Below, one piece after another: positions 7,695-14,994 of a stretch of DNA of 64,000 nt. How positions within the stretch are numbered: the stretch's first letter is position 1; every line of letters starts with the position of its first letter. A model generated the notes under the pieces. That model had not been told where the DNA came from. It saw only the letters and a program-made list of their open reading frames with translations, and did not search any database. The stretch covers positions 496,001 through 560,000 of the forward strand of contig JARUPY010000398.1 in assembly GCA_029817715.1 (NCBI GenBank), given 5' to 3'. The DNA comes from Melastoma dodecandrum. Lineage: Eukaryota > Streptophyta > Magnoliopsida > Myrtales > Melastomataceae. The translations under genes were made by a program, and so were the position numbers.

Positions 7695-10249
7695 GCCGCG
7701 AATTCCTGGATGATCCGTTTCTCGAGCGCATGTGAGCCGAGAAGCTGCGGATCGAGATGGTCTGCGAGCGCGCTGAGAAGGGCCGCGCGATCGAACTTGC
7801 CGACGACGCCGTTCATGCCCGCGGCCTTGGCCGCCTCGCTGATGATCGGCGCCGTGTTGGCGGCCAGCGCGAAGATCGGGATGCCGGCGTGTTTGGGATC
7901 GCGGCGGATCTCGCGCGCGAGCGAATAGCCGTCCATGTCGGGCATGTCGGTGTCGGTGACGATCACGTTGAAGACGGCGCCCTTCGACAACATGAAGAGC
8001 GCATCGCGCGCCGAGCTCGCGGTGGTCACACGGTACCCGGCCGCCGCAAGGATCGGCGCCAGCATGTCGCGGAAGAACAGACGGTCGTCGACGAGGAGGA
8101 CGGAGAAGCGATTGACGACGCCGCGCGCGAGCGCGTCGGGGCGCGCCAGGCGGATGAAGTGGGAGATGTCGATGATCTCGACGATCTCGCCCCGCACACG
8201 CGCCGAGCCGATGGCGCCGGGCTGTCCGCTCGCGACGTCGATATCGAGGAAGTCTTCGACGATGTCGATGATCTCGTCGACGATCAGTCCGATGCTCACG
8301 CCGCCGATGCCGAGAACGAGGACGGGGTGCTCGCGCGAGGTGTCGAGCGTCGCGTTGCCGCCGATGCGCACGAGCGGCAGCAGGAAACCGGAATGCGGCA
8401 TGACAAGCATGCCGTCGCTCACCTTGATCGCACGCGAGCTCCCCGATTCGATCCGGGAGATCAAAGACAGCGGCACCACCTTCAATGCGCCTTCGCCCGA
8501 CCGGAAAAGGATGAGCCGCGTCATCTCGCGGGGCGGCACGAAATGCTCCGGGATGTGCTGGACGCCGAGCTCGAGGCCTTGCTTGAAGCCGAGCATCTTG
8601 GCGATGCCGATGGGATCGAGGATGAGCACGACCGATCCGTCGCCGAGGATCGTATGCCCCGAGAACGCCGCGAGGTGGGAGAGCGAGAGGCCGAGAGGCT
8701 TGACGACGATCTCCTGAACGTCCGCGACGGCATCGACGATGAGACCGTAGATGTGCGGGCCGAAGCGGATCGTGATCGCGAGCTGTCCGTCCTCGGCGCT
8801 TTGCGGCGGCTCGAGCCGGAAGATCTCGCGCGCGTCGAGAAGCGGGATCACATCGTCGCGCAGGCGCAGGATCAGGCGATCCTGGATGCGCTCCACCTCG
8901 TGCCCGGATCCATCGCCGAGCCCGATCGCCTCGACGACGGACTGCTGGGGCAGCGCGAACCGATGACCGCCGGTCTCAACGATGAGCGCCGGCGCGATCG
9001 CCAGCGTCAGTGGGATCTTGAGATTGAAGCTCGTGCCCTTGCCGAAGGTCGAGCTGACCGCGATCGAGCCGCCGATCGTCTCGATGTTGTCGCGCACGAC
9101 GTCGAGGCCGATCCCTCGGCCGGAGATGCTCGTCACCGTCGTGGCGGTGGAGAATTCGGGCACGAAGATAAAACGGTAGATCGACTCCGGCGGCATCTGC
9201 TCGAGTTCGAGCTCGGTCACGAGGCCGCGGGCCAGCGCCTTGGCTTTGATCTTCGCGATGTCGAGGCCCCGACCGTCGTCCGCGATCGAGACCGCGATGT
9301 AGCCCGCTTCGTGGCTCGCCTGGATCTCGATCGTGCCGACCTCGGACTTGCGCGCGGCGCGCCGCTCGGCGGGGTCCTCGATGCCGTGGTCCGCCGCGTT
9401 GCGCAGCATGTGGGTCAGCGGGTCGCGGATGACCTCGATCAGCTGGCGGTCGAGTTCCGTCTCGCCGCCGCTCATCTTGAGCTGCAGCTTCTTGTGGGTT
9501 TCCGCCGCCAGTTCGCGCACGAGGCGGGGGAGGCGGGTGAAGAGGCGGCTGAGGGGCTGCATGCGCGCCCGCATCACCGAGTCCTGCAGATCGCTGGTGA
9601 GCGCGGAGAGACGCTGCATCGGCGCCTTCACCGCATCGTCCTCCTGGCGCCGGTTCAGCTCGAGGAGCTGGTTGCGGGTCAGCACGAGCTCTGAGACGAG
9701 CACCATGATCCGCTCGAGGGAGGCCACGTCGACGCGGATCGTCTCCGTGCGCTTGTGGCGCTCGGGGTCCGCCGGTGCCGGGGTCTTCTCCAGGGGCTTT
9801 ATCGGCGGTGCCGAAAGCAACACCGGCTCGGCGATGGCGGCTGGCTCCAGCTCGTCCTCGGTCGGGTCGACATCGAGGTGCTGGCGCTGCTGCTCGAGCG
9901 CGTCGATGAGGTCGGAGTCGCTCCCGGGCGGCTCGGAGGCTGTCGCCTCCAGCTCGGCGAGGATCAGCTTGACCCGGTCGACGACCAATAGGATCAGCGT
10001 GACGAGCTCGGGCGTCGCGGCCTTGCCGTCGCGCAGGTGCGAGACGACGGCCTCGGCTGCGTGAGTCAGCGCTTCCAGTCGGGTCAGGCCGAGGAAGCCG
10101 CAGGTTCCCTTGATCGTGTGCACGAGCCGAAAGATGCTCGTGACGATCGATAGGTCGGTCGGATTCATCTCGAACTGGACGAGCTGCGAGCTCGCGGCGT
10201 CAAGATGCTCGGACGTCTCCGTCAGAAAATCGTTGAGGAGCTCGTCCAT
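7691..10249 (-). CDS. cheA: Hybrid chemotaxis histidine kinase CheA-REC
   Basis: An 852-residue hybrid kinase. Domains in order: Hpt with phospho-His44 (RLVHTIKGT), residues 1-110; acidic/proline linker, 110-165; dimerisation domain, 165-235; HATPase with N box (MLRNAADHGIED), DDGRGLD and GRGIGLDVV, 235-385; two consecutive CheW-like domains, about 385-540 and 555-715; a C-terminal receiver with phosphoacceptor Asp766 (VTDTDMP). Classical CheA has a P2 domain, one CheW domain and no receiver. The receiver may act as a phosphate sink or as an output to the receiver-less CheB. The operon has no methyl-accepting receptor gene, so receptors must be encoded elsewhere. Confidence 0.94.
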   Translation of the reverse strand: MDELLNDFLTETSEHLDAASSQLVQFEMNPTDLSIVTSIFRLVHTIKGTCGFLGLTRLEALTHAAEAVVSHLRDGKAATPELVTLILLVVDRVKLILAELEATASEPPGSDSDLIDALEQQRQHLDVDPTEDELEPAAIAEPVLLSAPPIKPLEKTPAPADPERHKRTETIRVDVASLERIMVLVSELVLTRNQLLELNRRQEDDAVKAPMQRLSALTSDLQDSVMRARMQPLSRLFTRLPRLVRELAAETHKKLQLKMSGGETELDRQLIEVIRDPLTHMLRNAADHGIEDPAERRAARKSEVGTIEIQASHEAGYIAVSIADDGRGLDIAKIKAKALARGLVTELELEQMPPESIYRFIFVPEFSTATTVTSISGRGIGLDVVRDNIETIGGSIAVSSTFGKGTSFNLKIPLTLAIAPALIVETGGHRFALPQQSVVEAIGLGDGSGHEVERIQDRLILRLRDDVIPLLDAREIFRLEPPQSAEDGQLAITIRFGPHIYGLIVDAVADVQEIVVKPLGLSLSHLAAFSGHTILGDGSVVLILDPIGIAKMLGFKQGLELGVQHIPEHFVPPREMTRLILFRSGEGALKVVPLSLISRIESGSSRAIKVSDGMLVMPHSGFLLPLVRIGGNATLDTSREHPVLVLGIGGVSIGLIVDEIIDIVEDFLDIDVASGQPGAIGSARVRGEIVEIIDISHFIRLARPDALARGVVNRFSVLLVDDRLFFRDMLAPILAAAGYRVTTASSARDALFMLSKGAVFNVIVTDTDMPDMDGYSLAREIRRDPKHAGIPIFALAANTAPIISEAAKAAGMNGVVGKFDRAALLSALADHLDPQLLGSHALEKRIIQEFAA

Positions 10250-10324
10250 GACCGCCGGGTGACTTCTCGCGAGATCACGCCAGTATCGGTTGGTTGGGTT
10301 AAGGAGCGCTGAAGCGGCCCGCGA

Positions 10325-11020
10325 TCAGCGGCGCGAGAAGACGCTCGCGACGTCGATATCGTCGTCGTCGTGGTAGCGTGGCTGCGGCGGGCTGTCCGCG
10401 AACACCGGCGTCTCGACGTGGTGGGTGTCGCGCGGCGCCGTGGTGATCTCGGCCGGCGCCAGCGTCGGTCCGGTGTCCGCGGCGACCGGGCCACGCTCCT
10501 TGGCGGCCCGGTTGACCTCGAAGTCGAGATCGATCTGCGAGCAGAGGCCGAGCGTCACGGGGTCCATCGGCGTCAGCGCCGCCGAGTTCCAGTGGGTGCG
10601 ATTGCGGATCGCCTCGAGCGTCGTCTTCGTCGTCCCGGCGAGGCGCATGATCTGCGCGTCCTTCAACTCGGGGTGGTTGCGGATGAGCCAGAGGATCGCG
10701 TTCGGCCGGTCCTGGCGGCGCGACAGCGGGGTGTAGCGCGCGCCACGACGCGGCTTGATCGGCGGCAGGACCACCTTCGAATGCGCGAGATTGAGCTGGC
10801 GCTCGGAATCGGCTTCCGACTTCGCGATCTCCTCGCGGGTCAGCTGGCCGGAGGTGATCGGGTCGTGCCCCTTGATCCCGGCCGCGACCTCGCCGTCGGC
10901 GATGCCTTTGACCTCGAGCGGATGCAGCTTGCAGAAATTGGCGATCTGCTCGAACGTCAAGGACGTGTTTTCGACGAGCCAGACGGCGGTCGCCTTCGGC
11001 ATCAGCGGCGCGTTGCTCAT
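10325..11020 (-). CDS. trcR: Cell-cycle transcriptional regulator TrcR (DUF1013)
   Basis: A 231-residue protein of the DUF1013/TrcR family found in most alphaproteobacteria. The signature N-terminus MPKATAVWLVENTSLTFEQI and the LHPLEVKGIADGEVAAGIKG segment are clear; a second helix-turn-helix-like repeat (RQDRPNAILWLIRNHPELKD) lies near residues 120-145, and the C-terminal 60 residues are disordered and acidic (HDDDDID). It is thought to be a DNA-binding regulator. GGAGA lies seven bases before ATG 11020. It is upstream of the che operon on the same strand with a 75-base gap and could share its transcript. Confidence 0.9.
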   Translation of the reverse strand: MSNAPLMPKATAVWLVENTSLTFEQIANFCKLHPLEVKGIADGEVAAGIKGHDPITSGQLTREEIAKSEADSERQLNLAHSKVVLPPIKPRRGARYTPLSRRQDRPNAILWLIRNHPELKDAQIMRLAGTTKTTLEAIRNRTHWNSAALTPMDPVTLGLCSQIDLDFEVNRAAKERGPVAADTGPTLAPAEITTAPRDTHHVETPVFADSPPQPRYHDDDDIDVASVFSRR

Positions 11021-11088
11021 GGTGGTGTCTCCTGACCGGTGCGGTCACTTGGAACGGCTCGCCATCCCGCGGTGGACCGCGCTCATGG

Positions 11089-11105
11089 GCGGATCGACGA
11101 TCCGC
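11089..11105. promoter_or_regulatory. 17-bp palindrome in the trcR/DUF1192 divergent region
   Basis: GCGGATC-GAC-GATCCGC is a perfect seven-base inverted repeat between the divergently transcribed trcR (start 11020) and DUF1192 gene (start 11210). Its placement fits an operator for one or both promoters. The binding protein is unknown; this is inference from symmetry and position only. Confidence 0.3.
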
Positions 11106-11209
11106 GGGATAGTCAAGAACGGGGGAAGCCCGAGCTATAAGGACGGCGCACGGCGATGGCAATATCACTTCGCGCCGGCCTTCGGGGATAACATAGGGAG
11201 CGACGTCGC

Positions 11210-11401
11210 GTGCAGGAAGACGAGGAGCGGCCCCGCCGAAAGGTCAGCCACGAGATCGGCGCGCCGCTCGACACGTTGTCGATCCATGAGTTGGACGAGC
11301 GGATTGCGCTCCTCGAGGCCGAAATCGTGCGGCTGCGCGCCGCGCAGGCCGCTAAGCGCGCCGCGCAGGATGCCGCCGGCTCGGTGTTCAGACGCGGCTA
11401 G
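11210..11401 (+). CDS. DUF1192 family small protein
   Basis: A 63-residue acidic-then-helical protein. The pattern HEIGAPLDTLSIHELDERI followed by a coiled-coil-like helix (LLEAEIVRLRAAQAAK) and a terminal SVF is typical of DUF1192, a small conserved alphaproteobacterial family of unknown function. The start is GTG at 11210 with AGGGAG 11 bases upstream. It lies 185 bases before the DUF1465 gene, an association common in Hyphomicrobiales, so a shared cell-cycle-related role is plausible but unproven. Confidence 0.8.
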   Translation: MQEDEERPRRKVSHEIGAPLDTLSIHELDERIALLEAEIVRLRAAQAAKRAAQDAAGSVFRRG

Positions 11402-11585
11402 CGTGGCCGTGCCGGTTTGGGACGGACATGGGACGTGGACGACAGGCCGGTGCGGCTGCCTTCTGGTGGCTCGAAGGCGCCGGGAACCGGTTAACCCTAC
11501 CAAGAAGTTAATGCCCGGTCCCCGGAGCGCGGCGCTAGGATTGCTGCTGTGCAGTCAGATCCGACGACCTGTACGAAGGCGATAC

Positions 11586-12110
11586 ATGAGCTCCCACCCG
11601 AAGATTTCGACCGATAATGCCATCCGCTTCGGCGACCGGGTCGCCGGCTCGGCTGCCTTCAAGACCCTCTTTCGCGACGGCATGGCGCTCGTCGAGGAGA
11701 CCGCTGCCTATCTCGACGGGAAAGGTCGCGAGGATGCCCGGCATCTGCCGCGGGCTGCCGCGCTCGCCTACGCGTCGGAGAGCATGCGCCTGACGACACG
11801 CCTTATGCAGATCGCCTCCTGGCTGCTTCTGCAGCGTGCCGTGAACGAAGGCGAGATGACGCTGGCGGACGCCGCATCGGACAAGCACCGGGCACAGGCA
11901 TCCTGGAAAGGCGAGGCGCGAAAACTCGACGATCTCGCGCTGCCGGCACCGCTGCTGACGTTGATCGAGGCATCGATGCGCCTCCAGGAGCGTATCGTGC
12001 GGCTGGATACCCTGATCCGCGAGCCGATCGCTCCGGCAGGCGAGCATCCCGTCCCACCCGTGGCCGCGCAGCTTTCGCGCCTGCGCGAGGCCTTTCCGGA
12101 TCAGGCCTGA
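11586..12110 (+). CDS. DUF1465 family protein (RcdA-related)
   Basis: A 174-residue protein of the DUF1465 family, the family that includes Caulobacter RcdA, an adaptor for regulated ClpXP proteolysis of the cell-cycle regulator CtrA. Recognisable features are the N-terminal FGDRVAGSAAFKTLFRDGMALVEE block, a three-helix-bundle pattern, and the C-terminal QERIVRLDTLIR helix. ATG 11586 is used; the longer frame upstream is non-conserved. Just upstream, at 11491-11511, two TTAA half-sites flank 13 bases; CtrA boxes normally have seven, so this is only suggestive. Adaptor function in this organism is inferred. Confidence 0.82.
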   Translation: MSSHPKISTDNAIRFGDRVAGSAAFKTLFRDGMALVEETAAYLDGKGREDARHLPRAAALAYASESMRLTTRLMQIASWLLLQRAVNEGEMTLADAASDKHRAQASWKGEARKLDDLALPAPLLTLIEASMRLQERIVRLDTLIREPIAPAGEHPVPPVAAQLSRLREAFPDQA

Positions 12111-12170
12111 GCCCCGGTTTTCCTGACGGGCGGAGCCATTCGCCCCTGTCCGCAAGAAGTTGGTCGCAAC

Positions 12171-12198
12171 GAAAAAGCGGTGCCAGAGGCACCGCTTT
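12171..12198 (-). terminator. Rho-independent terminator of pqqA
   Basis: An 11-base perfect stem (AAAGCGGTGCC, loop of three, GGCACCGCTTT) spans 12174-12198. Read on the minus strand it ends in a run of five T, 28 bases after the pqqA stop. A dedicated terminator supports pqqA being a real, independently ended transcript. Confidence 0.85.
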
Positions 12199-12226
12199 CG
12201 GCGTTCCGCTGATGCGGAGGCGCGGC

Positions 12227-12316
12227 TTAGAACTCGACCGGCAGATCAGCCGAGTCGTAGCTCGTGACTTCCATGCCGACGCAGATCTCTTCGACGATCG
12301 GGGCAACCCAGTTCAT
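12227..12316 (-). CDS. pqqA: Orphan PQQ precursor peptide PqqA
   Basis: A 29-residue peptide of normal PqqA length. It shows the diagnostic Glu16-Val-Thr-Ser-Tyr20 core: the conserved Glu and Tyr, separated by three residues, that are cross-linked to make pyrroloquinoline quinone. The start MNWVAP and the acidic tail also fit the family. AGGAGAG lies four bases before ATG 12316 and a strong terminator follows. No pqqB, C, D or E gene is adjacent, so the peptide must be matured by enzymes encoded elsewhere. Extra pqqA copies away from the main operon are known in methylotrophic alphaproteobacteria. PQQ serves periplasmic methanol and other alcohol/sugar dehydrogenases. Confidence 0.9.
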   Translation of the reverse strand: MNWVAPIVEEICVGMEVTSYDSADLPVEF

Positions 12317-12359
12317 GTTTCTCTCCTGTCCTTCCTGTGACCGGCTATTCCGAGTTCGA

Positions 12360-12376
12360 GGAGAGCTGGGCTCTCC
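12360..12376. promoter_or_regulatory. Inverted repeat in the pqqA leader
   Basis: GGAGAGC-TGG-GCTCTCC is a perfect seven-base inverted repeat 44 bases upstream of the pqqA start. It could be an operator or, if transcribed, a hairpin in the pqqA 5' leader. Only the symmetry is observed. Confidence 0.3.
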
Positions 12377-12476
12377 CGTGTGCTCCGAACTCCGACCCGG
12401 ATCTCATGCCCGTTAGAAGGCCACCTAGAGGTAGTTGGGTCGACGCACGGAAGCCAACGAAAGCTTTTGATGGAGC

Positions 12477-12495
12477 TGATCGAGCGGTTCGATCA
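12477..12495. promoter_or_regulatory. Candidate LysR-type (OxyR) operator
   Basis: TGATCGA-gcggt-TCGATCA is a perfect seven-base inverted repeat that contains ATC-N9-GAT, the geometry of a LysR-family box. It lies 54 bases before oxyR and 161 bases before the divergent pqqA, where an autoregulatory OxyR site would be expected. It could also influence pqqA. Binding is inferred. Confidence 0.45.
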
Positions 12496-12548
12496 GATCG
12501 GGAAGTTTGTCCGATTGCGTCGCTAAATGATTTTCGCTTCAAAGCCTT

Positions 12549-13490
12549 ATGGCCTATCTGCCCACGTTGAAGCAGCTGCAATACCTCACCGCGCTCCACC
12601 AGCATGGGCATTTCGGCCGTGCGGCGGAAGCCGTGAACGTCACGCAATCGACCCTCTCCGCCGGCCTGAGGGAGCTCGAAGGGCTTCTCGGCGTGACGCT
12701 CGTCGAGCGCACCCAGCGGGTCGTCCGTTTCACGCCCCTGGGGGAGCGGATCGCCGCCAAGGCCTATGTCGTTCTCCGCGAGGCGGACGAGCTGACCGGC
12801 ATGGCCTCGTCGGCCGGAGGGCCGCTCGCCGGCGATCTTCGGCTCGGCGTCATCCCCACGGTTGCGCCGTTCCTCCTGCCGCTGATCCTGCCCGAACTCC
12901 GGCAGCGCTATCCCGAGCTCAAGCTGTACCTTCGCGAGGATCTGACGACCACGGCCTGCGAGAACCTCTCGCGGGGACAGCTCGACTGCGTCCTCCTCGC
13001 GCTGCCCTATCCGTGCGGGGACGTCACCGCGAAGGTTCTGTTCCGCGATCCGTTCTACCTCGCGTTTCATCCGGACGATTTCGACGGGCGCCAGCCGTAC
13101 GTGCCGCCGGAGGCGGTCGACGATTCCCGCCTCCTCGTCCTCGAAGACGGGCACTGCCTGCGCGGGCACGCGCTCGAAGCCTGCGGGCGGCCGGAGCTGC
13201 GCACCGACGCGGCCCATGTCGGCACGTCCCTGCACACGCTCGTCCAGATGGTCGCCAATCGCCTCGGCCTCACCCTGCTGCCGGAGATGGCGGTCGTCGC
13301 CGGCATCCTCTCCGGCACGCCCGTCAGCGCGCGGCCTCTCGACGGTCCGCAGGCGGCGCGCGACATCGCGCTCGTCTGGCGCTCGTCGAGCCCTCGCGGC
13401 AACGAATTCACGATGCTGGCGGAGACGATGAAGGACGCCTGGAACGCGCAGGTCCGCCTCGCCTGGGGGCGCGAGGGCGCGGACTTCTAG
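12549..13490 (+). CDS. oxyR: Hydrogen-peroxide sensor OxyR (LysR family)
   Basis: A 313-residue LysR-type regulator. An N-terminal winged helix (residues 5-65, GRAAEAVNVTQSTLSAGLRELE) precedes a ligand domain that carries the redox pair Cys203 (EDGHCLRGHALEAC) and Cys212, with the same nine-residue spacing as Cys199/Cys208 of E. coli OxyR. It is therefore a peroxide-responsive activator of antioxidant genes. ATG 12549 gives the usual N-terminus. It is divergent from pqqA across a 232-base region holding a LysR-type palindrome. No katG or ahpC gene is adjacent. Confidence 0.92.
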   Translation: MAYLPTLKQLQYLTALHQHGHFGRAAEAVNVTQSTLSAGLRELEGLLGVTLVERTQRVVRFTPLGERIAAKAYVVLREADELTGMASSAGGPLAGDLRLGVIPTVAPFLLPLILPELRQRYPELKLYLREDLTTTACENLSRGQLDCVLLALPYPCGDVTAKVLFRDPFYLAFHPDDFDGRQPYVPPEAVDDSRLLVLEDGHCLRGHALEACGRPELRTDAAHVGTSLHTLVQMVANRLGLTLLPEMAVVAGILSGTPVSARPLDGPQAARDIALVWRSSSPRGNEFTMLAETMKDAWNAQVRLAWGREGADF

Positions 13491-13506
13491 CCCGCCTGCC
13501 GATCGC

Positions 13507-14083
13507 CTACGCCGCGAACGGCCCCGCCCGCACGAAGCTGGTCTGCGGGCTGCGGCCGTTGGGTTTCGCCGCCTCGCCCTCCGGCACTCTGTAGCGGCCG
13601 ATGGCCACCATGCATTCGAGGCGGTAATCGTCCGGCAGGCCGAGATCCTTTGTCGCCCGCGCGACATCGACGCCGCCCATGGCATGCGCGGCCCAGCCCA
13701 TCAGCGAGGCCTGCAGGGCGAGGCAGGCCCAGGCCGCCGGCATCGAAGGAATGCGAGTAGCTTTGGCGCAGCTCGTCGGTGCCGCGTTGCGGCGCCGTGC
13801 GCTTCGAGACGACGGCCACGAGCACCGACGTCTCCGACACCCAGCCTTTGTTGCCGGGCGACAGCGGATCGAAGAAGAGCGCCCAGTTCGGGGTCTCGCG
13901 CTTGGCGTAGAAAAAGCGCCAGGGCTGCAGGTTCGAAGACGAGGGCGCCCAGCGCGCCGCCTCCAGCATCGTGAAGAGGTCGTGGTCGGAGATCGGCTCG
14001 CCGGTGAACGAGCGCGGCGACCAGCGATCGAGGAACATTCGCTCGATGGGATAGTCGGCGGTGCGGGTGTTCGAGGTCGTCAA
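13507..14083 (-). pseudogene. Nitroreductase family gene with a frameshift
   Basis: Two overlapping frames together make a complete nitroreductase-type flavoprotein. The N-terminal part, from a TTG at 14083, shows RWSPRSFTGEPI and ARWAPSSSNLQPWRFFYA. The C-terminal part resumes in another frame near 13743 with ACLALQASLMGWAAHAMGG and continues to a stop at 13507. The switch occurs around 13745-13755 in a GC-repeat tract; loss of two bases (or gain of one) explains it. The original 597-base frame stays open downstream but loses all similarity. Either a true inactivating mutation or a base-calling error. Intact relatives reduce nitro compounds or quinones with NAD(P)H. Confidence 0.78.
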
Positions 14084-14170
14084 GGCGCGGGCTCGTGTCG
14101 GATCCGCGCCTCTTCAAGACGAGAAGCGGGCCGCGCGCAAGCGCCGCCCGCCGGTCCTCGGTCGCTCGGA

Positions 14171-14494
14171 TCAGGCGCGGTGCGAGAGCGCGAGGCGCTT
14201 CGCAAGGCGCTGCTTGGCGCCGACGTGCTTGGCGAGGTGACGCTTCACGAGATGGCGCACGGCGAGATGTTTGTGCGAGAGACGATGGGCGACATGCACG
14301 TGCCGCGCCTGGCGCACGAGATGGACCTTCGCGGTCTTGCCGGAGATCGCTTCGGCCGGGACCGTCTTAGTCGAAACCGTAGTCGCGCTGTGGTCGGCGG
14401 TCGACGACGGCGTCTGGGCGGCGGCGCCGCCGACGAGGCCCGTGGCGACGGCGAGACCGAGGGCGCCGACGAGGATACGGGTGCGGATGGACAT
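14171..14494 (-). CDS. Exported His/Lys/Arg-rich small protein
   Basis: A 107-residue protein. Residues 1-26 form a signal peptide (basic start, hydrophobic core, AAAQ cleavage region). The mature part has a Thr/Ser-rich stretch and then a strongly basic C-terminal half with many His, Arg, Lys and Leu residues in a loosely repeated HL/RHL pattern. I do not recognise a family. The composition suggests binding of metal, nucleic acid or acidic surface polymers, or a role like acid-shock proteins. AGGAGCTCCC precedes the ATG. Function unknown. Confidence 0.62.
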   Translation of the reverse strand: MSIRTRILVGALGLAVATGLVGGAAAQTPSSTADHSATTVSTKTVPAEAISGKTAKVHLVRQARHVHVAHRLSHKHLAVRHLVKRHLAKHVGAKQRLAKRLALSHRA

Positions 14495-14590
14495 GGGAGC
14501 TCCTGATGGTTTGGCTTCGCTCCTTCGAGCGTGAGGCGACCGTAGGCCGGCCCGGCTGAACGATGGTGGAAGAGCGCGTTCAGCAACGCT

Positions 14591-14890
14591 TCACTCGTTC
14601 GGCCCGGGGCGAAGGCGCCACCGCCCGTAGCGCCAGGGCGCGTACCATCGCGCATGTACGGAGCACGCGTCAGGGACGGGATCGAAGCCGCTCGCGCCCA
14701 ACGGGTGACAACGGCACACGCGCGCAAGGCCCATCCAGGCGCCGGGCCATACGCCATGGCGCGCGATCGCTTCGTCGGCATAGGCGGAGCACGTCGGCAG
14801 ATAGCGGCACTGCCGCCCCAGTAGCGCGGAGAGCGTGACCTGATAGGTGCGGATCAACCCACGCGCGAAACGCCTTGGAAGATCGCTCAC
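14591..14890 (-). CDS. yidD: Membrane protein insertion efficiency factor YidD
   Basis: A 99-residue member of the YidD (DUF37) family, small membrane-associated proteins that assist YidC. The signature is clear: GLIRTYQVTLSALLGRQCRY, LPTCSAYADEAI, and CRCHPLGASGFDPVP with the conserved Cys residues. GTG at 14890 is chosen because it starts directly before the conserved RxFxRGLIRxYQ block; the longer frame to 15004 adds a non-conserved extension. The C-terminal 25 residues (Trp/Arg-rich) are variable in the family. yidC and rpmH are not nearby. Confidence 0.88.
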   Translation of the reverse strand: MSDLPRRFARGLIRTYQVTLSALLGRQCRYLPTCSAYADEAIARHGVWPGAWMGLARVCRCHPLGASGFDPVPDACSVHARWYAPWRYGRWRLRPGPNE

Positions 14891-14994
14891 GGTGCCGCCA
14901 TATCCACGTCTCTGTTGCCCTTCTGCACTGGCGGCCCCCCTGTCGCGCTCGTTAATCCGGGGGCCTTCCCGAATCACGGACCGAGAGGTGAACG

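Noticed and set aside
11491..11511. Possible CtrA box (TTAA...TTAA) before the DUF1465 gene
   Set aside because: The half-sites are 13 bases apart instead of seven, so it does not fit the known consensus.
12337..12570. 77-codon plus-strand frame between pqqA and oxyR
   Set aside because: No ribosome-binding site, overlaps the oxyR start and the candidate operator, and has no protein-like pattern.
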